Assembly (NCBI GenBank): GCA_963834725.1
Contig: CAWICN010000001.1
Coordinates: 2,852,001-2,916,000 of the forward strand
Reading direction: 5' to 3'
DNA from: PALSA-693 sp963834725
Lineage (GTDB): Bacteria; Actinomycetota; Acidimicrobiia; Acidimicrobiales; Palsa-688
Length of the DNA: 64,000 bases
Positions 21,287-29,909 of the stretch are shown one piece after another. Within the stretch, counting starts at the first letter, position 1. Every line of letters starts with the position of its first letter. Both the position numbers and the translations under genes were made by a program. A model generated the notes under the pieces. That model had not been told where the DNA came from. It saw only the letters and a list, made by a program, of their open reading frames with translations, and did not search any database.

Positions 21287-23398
21287 TCAGCCGGCGGCCG
21301 CTGGAGCCCCAGGCGACGGAGGCGTGGCCGCCGCCACCGATTGCTCGAGGACCTGGGCCACGTCCATCACCCTGACCTCCTCGGACGCCGACCCTTCCGC
21401 CTGCCGGCCTTTGGTGGCATCGTCGAGCATGATCAGGCAATAGGGGCAAGCGGTAGAGATCACGTCGGCCCCGGTGCCGAGGGCCTCATCGGTGCGGTTG
21501 ATGTTGATGCGCGTGCCGATGCGCTCCTCCAGCCACATGCGAGCGCCGCCGGCCCCGCAGCAGAAGCCGGTCCGGCGATGCCGGTGCATCTCGGTGACCT
21601 CGACGCCAGGAACGTGCTGGAGCACGCCGCGTGGCTCGTCGTAGACCTCGTTGTGGCGCCCGAGGTAGCAGGGATCGTGATAAGTGACCTTGCGGTCAAC
21701 CGCGCCAACCGGCCGCAGGCGCCCGTCGGTCAGCAGGCGTTCGAGCAACTGGGTGTGGTGGATGACCTCGAAGTCGCCACCGAGCGCCGGGTACTCCCGG
21801 GAGATCGAGTTGAAGCAATGCGGACAGGAGGCGACCACCTTCTTCACCCCCGCGCCCTTGAGGGTCTCGATATTGGTCTGGGCCTGGGTCTGGTAGAGGT
21901 ACTCGTTGCCTAGCCGGCGAGCCGGGTCGCCGGTGCAGGACTCCTGCGGACCGAGAACGGCAAAGGCCACGCCGGCCTGGTGGAGGAGACGAGCGATGGT
22001 CTGCGTGGTGCGCCGGGCCCGCTCGTCGAGCGCGCCGGCACAGCCCACCCAGAACAGATACTCCACCTCGTCGGGGATGGTCCCGGATACGACGGGGATC
22101 TCGAAGTCGAGATTCTGCGTCCAGTCCAGGCGGTGGCTGGCCCCGAGTCCCCATGGGTCCCCCTGGTTCTCGATGTTGCGCAGCATGGTGCCCGCCTCGG
22201 TCGGGAAGCGGGCTTCCATGAGGACCTCGTAGCGGCGCATGTCGAGGATGGTGTCGACGTGCTCGATGTCCACCGGGCACTGCTCGACGCACGCCCCACA
22301 GGTGGTGCAGGACCACAGCACGTCGTCTGCGATCACGTCGGGTACCAGCGCCTTGGCCGCCACTCCGTCCGCCGGCTGGGCTGTCTCGGTCGTCTGGGCC
22401 CCGTTGGTCTTGGCCGCGGCCAGTAGCTCCGGCCCGGATGCGAAGAGCTGGTCGCGTAGGTCCATGATCAGCAGCTTCGGCGACAGCGGTTTCTCCGTCG
22501 CCCAGGCCGGGCACTGGTCCTGACAGCGGCCGCACTCGGTGCAGCTGATGAGGTCCAGCCGCTGCTTCCAGGTCAGATGGGCGATCTGGCCGGTCCCGAA
22601 CACGGCGTCCTCGGCCATCTTCTCGGGATCGAGGTCGGGGGTGGTGCCGAGCGGGCCGAGCGCCTTGGGCCGGCGGGAGAACAGGACGTTCGGCTCGGAC
22701 ACGAAGATGTGCATGTGCTTGGAATAGAGCACGAACATGAAGAAGCCCCAGATAACCGCCAGCTGCAGGATCAAGAAGGTGGTTTCGATGTGCAGGTTGG
22801 TCGGCCGCCCCGCGCCGGCCAGGGCGGCGCCGACCGTCCGGGACGCAAAGGGCCACCACGACTTGCCGTAAGGGAAATGACCGGTGTTGACCTGGGCGCC
22901 CCGATACAGCAGGAGCGTCGCGATGACGCCGAAGATGAGGCTCAGGGTGATCCATGCCGCCGTGGTGTGGGAGCCGTAGAAGCGGCTCCGGCGTTGCTTG
23001 CGCTCGGGGCTTTGGACGATCCGGATGACCGTGAAGGTCACCAGTGCGAACAGGACACCGACCGCGAAGAGATCCTCGAAAAACCCGAGTATCGGGCTGG
23101 TCGTGATGGCGAAGGTCGGCGAGAAGAGATCGCCGTAGGCCTCGACGATGGTCAGCATCAGGATGATGAAGCCCCAGAAGACGCAGAAATGGGCAAAGCC
23201 AGGCAGGGGGCGGCGCAGCAGCTTGCGCTGCCCGAACACGTCCATCAGCTCGGCCTTGACCTGAGCCGCGGCGTTGCGCATCCGACCGTGAGCGGGCGCG
23301 CCCGTGGCGACCAGCCGGAACAGGTACCACGCTCTGCGGGCAACCAGCGCGAGTCCAATGAGGGTCACGCCGAATCCGAGTATCAATCTGAGGGCCAC
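21287..23398 (-). CDS. etfD: Membrane iron-sulfur oxidoreductase, Rv0338c/EtfD type
   Basis: 703 aa, unbroken. The first 230 residues contain about five membrane helices of the NarI/cytochrome-b-like kind. Two 4Fe-4S motifs follow (Cys286/289/292/296 in CTECGRCQDQCP; Cys364/367/370/374 in CTTCGACVEQCP), then two CCG domains (DPCYLGRHN and FCCGAGGARMW). This architecture matches mycobacterial Rv0338c. That protein has been proposed to take electrons from electron-transfer flavoprotein during fatty-acid beta-oxidation and pass them to the quinone pool. That role would suit the acyl-CoA enzymes in this window, but etfAB are not nearby. It converges with the cNMP gene; the 142-bp gap holds a 16-bp direct duplication (cggccgccacgaccgt) with 24-bp spacing. 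Confidence 0.9.
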   Translation of the reverse strand: MALRLILGFGVTLIGLALVARRAWYLFRLVATGAPAHGRMRNAAAQVKAELMDVFGQRKLLRRPLPGFAHFCVFWGFIILMLTIVEAYGDLFSPTFAITTSPILGFFEDLFAVGVLFALVTFTVIRIVQSPERKQRRSRFYGSHTTAAWITLSLIFGVIATLLLYRGAQVNTGHFPYGKSWWPFASRTVGAALAGAGRPTNLHIETTFLILQLAVIWGFFMFVLYSKHMHIFVSEPNVLFSRRPKALGPLGTTPDLDPEKMAEDAVFGTGQIAHLTWKQRLDLISCTECGRCQDQCPAWATEKPLSPKLLIMDLRDQLFASGPELLAAAKTNGAQTTETAQPADGVAAKALVPDVIADDVLWSCTTCGACVEQCPVDIEHVDTILDMRRYEVLMEARFPTEAGTMLRNIENQGDPWGLGASHRLDWTQNLDFEIPVVSGTIPDEVEYLFWVGCAGALDERARRTTQTIARLLHQAGVAFAVLGPQESCTGDPARRLGNEYLYQTQAQTNIETLKGAGVKKVVASCPHCFNSISREYPALGGDFEVIHHTQLLERLLTDGRLRPVGAVDRKVTYHDPCYLGRHNEVYDEPRGVLQHVPGVEVTEMHRHRRTGFCCGAGGARMWLEERIGTRININRTDEALGTGADVISTACPYCLIMLDDATKGRQAEGSASEEVRVMDVAQVLEQSVAAATPPSPGAPAAAG

Positions 23399-23505
23399 GA
23401 GCTTCCTCCTTCGCCCAGCCTCGCCGGGGGCCCGCCGGGCTGCGGCGACGGGTCACGCTAGTCCTTACCCAAAACGCGAATTCGAGGCACGAACGGGCGT
23501 CCCGG

Positions 23506-25035
23506 TCAGCGTCGTCGGGCCGACCCCCCCGAACGGCGATCGAGGCCTGAATGGCGATCCAGGCCCGAGTGGCGGTCGAGAAACGAGTACACGTCGGTGA
23601 GATCCACGCCGGGGTGGGGGCTGAAGACCACGGTGTCGGTCGGCAGTCCCGATACGAAATGGCTGTGGTCGCGAGCGGAGGGCCACGCCGTGCCCTCCCA
23701 GCGGCGTACGGCCTCGGTGGGCGGACGGCGGCAGCAACCCGGATCGGGACAGCGCGACACGGTCTTACGGTTGGTTCCGCTGCCGCGGAACCACCTGGCG
23801 AACCCGGCCGCGGTCCCGATCGTGACGGCATCACCACGCTCGCGCTCCACCCCGATATGGGTGACACACCAGAAGCTGCCGGTCACGGTTTCGGTGTACT
23901 GGAAGTGCAGGGAGTAGGAGTCCTCCGACTCAAAGGCCTGGCGGGCGCTCCACCACCGGCAGAGCCGCTGGCCTTCGATGGTTCCATCCTCGTCGGCGGG
24001 CAGGAGGACCCCATCGTTCTCGTAGGCCTTCCAGAGCAGACCCTCGGGATCGGACCGGAAAAAGTGGAGGGGGATGTCGAAGTGGCGGGTGAGAAGGTTG
24101 GTCAAGCGGTGGGCTGCCATCTCGTAGGAGATGTAGAAGCCCTCGTTGAGGTCCTCGATCGAGATGTCCTCTCGAGCCTTGGCATCCGCCAGCATGCGTA
24201 CCACGGCCCGCTCCGGGGCCAGCAGGGCGCCCGCGAAGTAGTTGGCCTCGACCCGCTGGCGCACGTATCCCTCGAAGTCGACCGGATCGCGATGGCCGAG
24301 GGCGAAACGCCCCAGGGTCTGGGCGATGACCGAACGGGCCGAACGCATCCCGCCGGTGAGGTTTCGCTGGGGCACGTAGATGACGCGGTTGTGGAGGTCG
24401 CTGATCGAGCGGGTGGACGGCGGCAGATCCTGGACGCGGGCAATGCTGAACCCGTAAAAAGCAGCGAGGTCGGTGAGGTGGCGCTCCGATACCGCGCCGG
24501 GACCGTCGTAGCCGACCGCGGTCAAGGCCTCTTCTGTGACCTGCTCGATCTCCCCGAAGTAATTGTCCCGCTTGCGCATCTCCTCGCGCATGGCTGCGTT
24601 GGCTGCTCGGGCGCCCCGCTCGGCCGCCCCGGCCGCAGACCCCGGTGACGACTCGGTGCGAAGCAGGTCGTACAGGGCGACCAGGTGCTCGAGCGCCACA
24701 TCATCGAGACGGGCCGAGGGGCGCAGGTATGGCAGCCGCAACGCCTTATAGCGGGGATCCTCCTGCATGTGGGCCAGCGCCACTTCCAGCTCGGCCCGGC
24801 GGCTGGGCGCCGCCGCGTCGAGGAGATCCACCGACCGGCACCCGAGCGCGGCCGCCAGCTGGTTGACCATGGACAGGCGCGGCTCGCGGTGGCCGTTCTC
24901 CAGCTGCGAGAGATAGGACGGCGGCCGCCCGACCGCGTCGCCGAGCGCTTCCAGGGTCAGGCCGGCCTGACGGCGGTAGTGGCGGAGCCGCTGACCGAAC
25001 ACCAGGGGATCAAGGACATCAGGCGTCATAACCAT
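23506..25035 (-). CDS. ramB: RamB/ScfR-family transcriptional regulator of the glyoxylate shunt
   Basis: 509 aa. The N-terminal XRE helix-turn-helix is FGQRLRHYRRQAGLTLEALGDAVGRPPSYLSQLENGHREP. The C-terminal part has an IrrE/DUF955-like and short-chain fatty-acid-regulator (DUF2083) region with FRSDPEGLLWKAYENDGVLLPADEDGTIEGQRLCRWWSARQAF. Mycobacterial and corynebacterial RamB control isocitrate lyase and acetate genes; this gene is divergent from malate synthase and isocitrate lyase. ATG 25035 or 25029 is the start, and the longer frame to 25566 is antisense to aceB. The last 25 residues are a GLDRHS-type repeat from an 18-bp array (23537-23590), so the C-terminus is repeat-extended. It probably binds the inverted repeats in the 93-bp intergenic region. 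Confidence 0.88.
   Translation of the reverse strand: MVMTPDVLDPLVFGQRLRHYRRQAGLTLEALGDAVGRPPSYLSQLENGHREPRLSMVNQLAAALGCRSVDLLDAAAPSRRAELEVALAHMQEDPRYKALRLPYLRPSARLDDVALEHLVALYDLLRTESSPGSAAGAAERGARAANAAMREEMRKRDNYFGEIEQVTEEALTAVGYDGPGAVSERHLTDLAAFYGFSIARVQDLPPSTRSISDLHNRVIYVPQRNLTGGMRSARSVIAQTLGRFALGHRDPVDFEGYVRQRVEANYFAGALLAPERAVVRMLADAKAREDISIEDLNEGFYISYEMAAHRLTNLLTRHFDIPLHFFRSDPEGLLWKAYENDGVLLPADEDGTIEGQRLCRWWSARQAFESEDSYSLHFQYTETVTGSFWCVTHIGVERERGDAVTIGTAAGFARWFRGSGTNRKTVSRCPDPGCCRRPPTEAVRRWEGTAWPSARDHSHFVSGLPTDTVVFSPHPGVDLTDVYSFLDRHSGLDRHSGLDRRSGGSARRR
23537..23590. repeat. 18-bp tandem repeat at the 3' end of the RamB-like gene
   Basis: Units cgatcgaggcctgaatgg (23537-23554), cgatccaggcccgagtgg (23555-23572) and a diverged third. 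In frame they add Gly-Leu-Asp-Arg-His-Ser hexapeptides to the regulator C-terminus. Confidence 0.88.
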
Positions 25036-25042
25036 AGCTCTG

Positions 25043-25057
25043 AAAGTTTTACACTTT
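25043..25057. promoter_or_regulatory. Inverted repeat between ramB and aceB, candidate RamB operator
   Basis: AAAGT-tttac-ACTTT, a perfect 5-bp inverted repeat. On the minus strand it includes TGTAAAA. The same TGTAAAA heptamer recurs on the minus strand next to the aceB -10 region (around 25112-25118), followed by a CAAAG box. The upstream arm lies about 10 bp from the regulator start, as expected for autoregulation. The match to a published RamB box was not tested. Confidence 0.55.
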
Positions 25058-25092
25058 TTCACATCAGGGGCAAGCATCTGCGATGTTTGATT

Positions 25093-25118
25093 CGACAACT
25101 TTGGGAATCTTTTACATA
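25093..25118 (+). promoter_or_regulatory. Candidate aceB promoter giving a near-leaderless mRNA
   Basis: The -10-like TACATA at 25113-25118 lies 10 bp before the GTG start at 25129. A TTCGAC-like -35 is about 17-20 bp upstream. Transcription would start near 25124-25127, leaving only a few untranslated bases. Leaderless mRNAs are common in actinomycetes. Confidence 0.45.
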
Positions 25119-25128
25119 ATGGGGGCCT

Positions 25129-26707
25129 GTGACCGAGCAGTCCAACCAGTTCACCGCCACGCCGCACCCGGATGCCGACCGTGTGCTGACCCCGGAGGCA
25201 GCGCGGTTCATCGTCGATCTGCACCGCCGCTTCGACGCCCGCCGGCGTGACCTCCTGGCCGTCCGGGCGGAGCGGCAGGCCCGCTTCGACGCCGGCGAGC
25301 GTCCCGACTTTCTCCCGTCCACCCGCGAGATCCGGGACGGCGACTGGACAGTTCCGGAGGCGCCGAAGCCCTTGCTCGACCGGCGGGTAGAGATCACCGG
25401 CCCGGCGGAGCGGAAGATGATGATCAACGCGCTCAACTCGGGAGCCCAGGTCTTCATGGCCGACTTCGAGGACGCCAGCACCCCGACCTGGGACAACGTC
25501 GATCGCCGGCCAGATCAACCTCCAGGATGCGGTGCGCGGCACGATCGAACTGGTCACCGCCGACAAGGCCTACCGGCTGGGCAGCGAAACGGCCACCCTG
25601 GCCGTCCGGCCTCGGGGCTGGCATCTGGTCGAAAAGCACTTCCAGGTGAATGGTGAGCCGGTCTCAGGCAGCCTGTTCGACTTCGGGCTGCACGTGTTCC
25701 ACAACAGCCGGGAGAGCCTCACCCGGGGATCTGGCCCTTACTTCTACCTGCCCAAGCTGGAGAGTCACCAGGAGGCCCGGCTGTGGAACGACGTCATGTT
25801 CTGGGCCGAGGATGCACTCGGCCTCGATCGCGGGTCGATCCGGGCCACCGTGCTCATCGAGACCATCACCGCCGCGTTCGAGATGGACGAGATCCTCTAT
25901 GAGTTGCGCGACCACATCTGCGCGCTCAACGCCGGCCGCTGGGACTACATCTTCAGCGTCGCCAAGCGCTTCCACGCCGACCCGGCCTTCGTCCTTCCCG
26001 ACCGGTCGTCGGTGACCATGACCGTGCCGTTCATGCGCGCCTTCACCGAGCTGCTGGTGAAGACCTGTCACCGGCGCGGCGCCCACGCCATTGGCGGCAT
26101 GGCCGCCTTCATCCCGAACCGCCGCAAACCGGAGGTGACCGAGGCGGCCCTGGCCAAGGTCACCGACGACAAACGCCGCGAGGCAGGTGACGGCTTCGAT
26201 GGCACCTGGGTCGCCCATCCCGACCTGGTCGGAACGGCTCGGGCCGAGTTCGACGCCGTCCTCGGCGATCGCCCCAACCAGCTCGAACGCCAGCGGCCAG
26301 ACGTGCACGTGGGGCCGTCCGATCTGCTGGAGGTGCACCGAGCGCCGGACGGGATCACGCGGGCCGGCCTCGACACCAACATCTCGGTGGGCTTGCGATA
26401 CCTGGTCTCGTGGCTGTCCGGGACGGGAGCGGCCGCCATCGACGACCTGATGGAGGACGCCGCCACCGCCGAGATCAGCCGGGCGCAGATCTGGCAGTGG
26501 GTCCATCACCAGGTGACGCTGTCGGATGGCACACCGGTCACCGCTCCGCTCGTCCGGGCCGGTCTCGAAGCAGCACAGTCGTCGCTCCTGACCTCCGGCA
26601 GCGATCCCACCCTGGTGGCCCAGGCTCGGGACATCTTCGAGCAGGTGGCGCTCGGCGACGACTTCCTCCCCTTCCTGACGCTGCCGGCCTACGAGCTGCT
26701 GGCCTGA
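25129..26707 (+). CDS. aceB: Malate synthase A, with one apparent frameshift
   Basis: Condenses glyoxylate and acetyl-CoA to malate in the glyoxylate shunt. The first part (GTG 25129 to about 25500) has LLDRRVEITGPAERKMMINALNSGAQVFMADFEDASTPTWDN. After one extra base near 25501 (GTC-G-ATC) it continues INLQDAVRGTI, RPRGWHLVEKH, PYFYLPKLESHQEARLWNDV, ATVLIETITAAFEMDEILYELRDH and GGMAAFIPNR. Length after correction is 525 aa, typical for malate synthase A (AceB), not the longer GlcB. It lies upstream of isocitrate lyase and divergent from the RamB-like regulator. Confidence 0.94.
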
Positions 26708-26751
26708 ATCAAACCCGTCTCTCCGCTCTCTAACTCTCGCGACCTGGCCTC

Positions 26752-26824
26752 CTGGACTTCCCGACCCGACCTGGACCTCCCGACCCGACCTGGACTTCCC
26801 GACCCGACCTGGACTTCCCGACCA
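26752..26824. repeat. 19-bp tandem repeat between aceB and aceA
   Basis: Three full units of ctggacttcccgacccgac (26752, 26771, 26790) and a partial fourth, with one base change in unit two. The period is 19 bp, not a multiple of three, consistent with a non-coding position. It ends 20 bp before the aceA start, so it occupies the aceA leader. Confidence 0.96.
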
Positions 26825-26843
26825 GAAAGGACCCTTCCTCCTC

Positions 26844-28136
26844 ATGACCACCCCTCTTGACGCCGCCATCGCGCAGCTGGAGGCGCAGTGGGCCGACGAC
26901 GCACGCTGGCAGGGCGTCCGCCGCCCATACTCCGCCGCCGACGTCATCCGCCTCCGTGGCTCCGTGACGGTGGAACACAGCCTGGCCCGGCAAGGGGCCG
27001 AGCGCCTGTGGTCGCTCCTCCAGGCAGAGGACTACATCAACGCCCTCGGCGCCCTGAGCGGCGCGCAGGCCGTAGAGATGGTCAAGGCCGGTCTCCAGGC
27101 CATCTACCTCTCCGGATGGCAGGTGGCGGCTGACGCCAACCTGTCCGAACAGGTCTACCCCGACCAGAGCCTGTACGCCGCCACCAGCGTCCCTGCCGTC
27201 GTCCGGCGCATCAACAACGCCTTGCGGCGGGCCGACCAGATCGAGTGGGCGGAGAGCGGCGGCCAGGGCCGCCACCGGCACTGGATGGTCCCGATCGTGG
27301 CCGACGCCGAAGCCGGCTTCGGGGGCGCCCTCAACGCGTTCGAGCTGATGAAGGGGATGATCGAGGCGGGCGCCGCCGGCGTGCACTTCGAAGACCAGCT
27401 CTCCTCCGAAAAGAAGTGCGGCCACATGGGGGGCAAGGTCCTGGTTCCGACGGCACACCACGTGCGGACCCTGGCGGCCGCCCGCCTCGCTGCCGATGTC
27501 TGCAACGTCCCGACCATCGTGGTAGCCCGGACCGACTCCCTCGGCGCCACCCTGCTCACGAGCGAGGTGGATGAGCGGGATCGCCGCTTCTGCACCGGCG
27601 ACCGCTCGCCGGAGGGCTTCTACTACGTGCGCCCCGGGATGGACATCGCGGTCGCCCGCGGCCTCGCCTACGCCCCTTACTCCGATCTGATCTGGTGCGA
27701 GACGTCGACACCCGACCTCGACGAGGCCCGGGTCTTCGCCGAGCGCATCAAGGATGAGTATCCCGAGAAGATGCTGGCGTACAACTGCTCGCCGTCGTTC
27801 AACTGGAAGAAGCACCTCGACGACCAGACCATCGCCCGCTTCCAGAAGGAGCTCGGAGCGATGGGGTACACCTTCCAGTTCGTGACCCTGGCCGGCTGGC
27901 ACGCCATCAACGAGTCGTCGTTCGCCCTGGCCCGGGGGTATGCCGAGCGGGGCATGAGCGCCTACGTCGAGCTGCAGCAGCGAGAGTTCGCCCTGGAAGA
28001 CGACGGTTACAGTGCCACCCGCCATCAGCGGGAGGTCGGTGCGGGCTACTTCGACGACGTCATGACCACCCTGTCGGGCGGCGCCGCTTCGACGCTCGCT
28101 CTGGCCGGCTCCACCGAGCAGGCCCAGTTCGCCTGA
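26844..28136 (+). CDS. aceA: Isocitrate lyase
   Basis: Splits isocitrate to glyoxylate and succinate, the first glyoxylate-shunt step. The 430-aa protein carries the catalytic loop KKCGHMGGKVL with Cys192, the metal-binding VADAEAGFGG and HFEDQLSSEKK, and NCSPSFNWKKHL near the C-terminus. It is close in length to actinobacterial Icl1. A GAAAGGA box precedes ATG 26844. It follows aceB by 136 bp filled mainly by a 19-bp repeat array, so it may share the aceB transcript. Control by the RamB-like regulator is expected by analogy. Confidence 0.97.
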   Translation: MTTPLDAAIAQLEAQWADDARWQGVRRPYSAADVIRLRGSVTVEHSLARQGAERLWSLLQAEDYINALGALSGAQAVEMVKAGLQAIYLSGWQVAADANLSEQVYPDQSLYAATSVPAVVRRINNALRRADQIEWAESGGQGRHRHWMVPIVADAEAGFGGALNAFELMKGMIEAGAAGVHFEDQLSSEKKCGHMGGKVLVPTAHHVRTLAAARLAADVCNVPTIVVARTDSLGATLLTSEVDERDRRFCTGDRSPEGFYYVRPGMDIAVARGLAYAPYSDLIWCETSTPDLDEARVFAERIKDEYPEKMLAYNCSPSFNWKKHLDDQTIARFQKELGAMGYTFQFVTLAGWHAINESSFALARGYAERGMSAYVELQQREFALEDDGYSATRHQREVGAGYFDDVMTTLSGGAASTLALAGSTEQAQFA

Positions 28137-28502
28137 GGGCCCAACCGGGGGGTCCTGGCGGCCGGCGATGCGGCCGGCTGCCGGGCAACGAGGTGGGGGG
28201 AGGGGGAGGGGAGGGCCGGACAAGGCGGCCGGCCTACCCCACTCGCCTCTTTCTGTAGCGAATCGTATCCATCAAGATTCTCTGGCGCGAACAGTGCCCT
28301 TTCCACGTTTTTCTGCAGCAAATTGTGCCCGGTCGAAGGGGAGGGCGCGACAGAAAAAGTGCGGGGCCGTCGCCGGGCCCCCTGTCCGGCTGATCGCCAA
28401 TCGCCGCTGCCCGCTGATGCCGATCGCCGGCTCCCCGTCCGGCTGATCGCCGATCGCCCGAGCCAGCCCGAGGTCCGAGGTCCGAGCCCGAACCCGGCAG
28501 GG
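28137..28502. other. Intergenic region after aceA
   Basis: No gene is supported here. A GC-rich hairpin-like stretch (two gccggc arms) follows the aceA stop at about 28160-28182. Positions 28191-28215 form a G-rich strand with four runs of three or more G that could fold as a G-quadruplex. Two degenerate 21-bp direct copies (starting TTTCTGTAGCGAAT at 28250 and TTTCTGCAGCAAAT at 28310, about 16 of 21 matching) lie in an AT-richer patch. Confidence 0.6.
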
Positions 28503-29432
28503 TTACCCGTCCGAGGCCGACAACCCCCATGCGGCCTCGAACGTCGCACCTTCGTCGAGCACGATGCGACCGAGCCCGTTGCGCAGCATGTCGGGCGCGC
28601 AGGTCATCGGTTCCACGGCCAGGCCGCGCCGGCGCCGGTCCACCTGGTCCACCGTGTCGCCCGAGAAGACCATGAGGTGGGTGTAGGCGCCGTCCATCCA
28701 TAAGCGGGTGCTCCGGGCCGACTCGTCCCCGGCTCGAAGTTCGATGCTGGCCCGGCCGAAGGAGTCACGGGTGAGATCGGTGAACGCATGGTCGAGACGG
28801 GCCGCCCCTATCGGGCGGCCCACGGCGAAGTCCAGGTCGCTGCCGGCCACAGGAACGCTTCGCACCGGGAGCCCTCGCTCGTCGGCGACATAGGACGTGG
28901 CCGCCCCGAAGGTGAGCACCGCGTCATCCACCAGGCCCCCGAACGCGTAGAGATAAGGGTGCCAGCCCGCGCCGAACGGGCAGGGGCCCGCTCCGCCGGG
29001 AAGATTCGCCGCCGTGGTGCGGACCTCGAGCCCGTCGCCGGCGAGGGTGTAGGTAACTCCCAGGTCGAGGATCCACGGCCAGCCCGGCTGCGGGTACAGC
29101 CGATATTCCATGCGGACCCGACCGGTGGTCGCTTCGGCAACAGTCCAGGTCGCCCATCTCACCAGACCGTGGATGGCGTTGTGCTGGTCTGGTTCGGTGA
29201 GGGCGGTCTGCTGGGCGGCATCGTTCCACTGGAACAGCCCGTCGCCCAGCCGGTTGGGCCAGGGCATGAGCACCTGGCCCCTGCCTCCCGAGCAAGTCTC
29301 GTCGTCGCTGTAGCCGTCCAGCACGGGCCGGCCACCCGCGGTATAGGTCCTGAGACCCCCGCCCACCTCCACCACGGTGACCTCCTGGTCCTGGTGGGCA
29401 AGCTCGATTTGGCGTCCTGAGGGGGCTGGCAT
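28503..29432 (-). CDS. Aldose 1-epimerase family protein
   Basis: About 309 aa from ATG 29432 (MPAPSGRQIELAH). The mutarotase-fold signatures are MPWPNRLGDG, NAIHGLVRW (first catalytic His), FGAGWHPYLY (second His) and the late VEPMTCAPD. The family interconverts alpha and beta anomers of hexoses, and close members act on unknown sugars; the substrate here is not clear. It stands alone, reading away from a 477-bp upstream region with an AT-rich inverted repeat that probably holds its promoter. Confidence 0.88.
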   Translation of the reverse strand: MPAPSGRQIELAHQDQEVTVVEVGGGLRTYTAGGRPVLDGYSDDETCSGGRGQVLMPWPNRLGDGLFQWNDAAQQTALTEPDQHNAIHGLVRWATWTVAEATTGRVRMEYRLYPQPGWPWILDLGVTYTLAGDGLEVRTTAANLPGGAGPCPFGAGWHPYLYAFGGLVDDAVLTFGAATSYVADERGLPVRSVPVAGSDLDFAVGRPIGAARLDHAFTDLTRDSFGRASIELRAGDESARSTRLWMDGAYTHLMVFSGDTVDQVDRRRRGLAVEPMTCAPDMLRNGLGRIVLDEGATFEAAWGLSASDG

Positions 29433-29499
29433 CGACCCGATGCTCGCAGATCGCACCGCGCCGCACCTCGCCGTTACGGCGACGTCTCCCCGGACGTCA

Positions 29500-29533
29500 C
29501 GAAGGGCCCGGCGGGGGGGTGCCGAGCCCTTCG
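29500..29533. other. 8-bp perfect hairpin with a G-rich loop
   Basis: CGAAGGGC at 29500-29507 pairs with GCCCTTCG at 29526-29533, with an 18-nt loop containing seven G in a row. No T-tract follows on either strand, so it is not a standard terminator. It lies about 70 bp upstream of the epimerase start. Confidence 0.6.
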
Positions 29534-29629
29534 CTTACGGCTTACGGTCCAGTGGGGGGAGTACCGGCCGCAGCGCTGTGTTCCTCCAGTATGGACCACG
29601 CCGCTGCATCTCGCAAGCAGTTTTAGGCT

Positions 29630-29659
29630 ATTCTTATCATCTCAAACACAGATAGGAAT
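29630..29659. promoter_or_regulatory. AT-rich 9-12-9 inverted repeat upstream of the epimerase gene
   Basis: ATTCTTATC (29630-29638) and GATAGGAAT (29651-29659) are inverted copies matching at 8 of 9. A direct ATCATCTC octamer (29636, 29658) overlaps both arms. The AT content is far above its surroundings. An operator or promoter is plausible; the regulator is unknown. Confidence 0.5.
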
Positions 29660-29909
29660 CATCTCACCGGGCGACCCATCGGCTGTGGCCCGGGCCCGTC
29701 CCCGGCCGACGCCCGGCCGACGCCCGGCCAACGCCGGCCAGAAGGGCTCACGCAGCTGCCGCTTCAGCAGGGACGCGCCGGAAGCGGGGCCCCCGGTGGC
29801 CCACTTTGCGAATGGCGTGGGATCCGGCCAGCAGCGCGGCGGAGTTCTGACCGCACCACACCACCTTGAACGACTGGCAAGTCAATCGCCCCGTCAGTGC
29901 CGTCGGCGC

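Larger units (their letters stand above)
29433..29909. other. Intergenic region between the epimerase and the FAD oxidoreductase
   Basis: A non-coding stretch upstream of the epimerase and downstream of the FAD-oxidoreductase stop. It contains the hairpin at 29500-29533 and the AT-rich inverted repeat at 29630-29659, listed separately. The rest (29680-29900) is GC-rich, and I see no gene in it. Confidence 0.6.
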
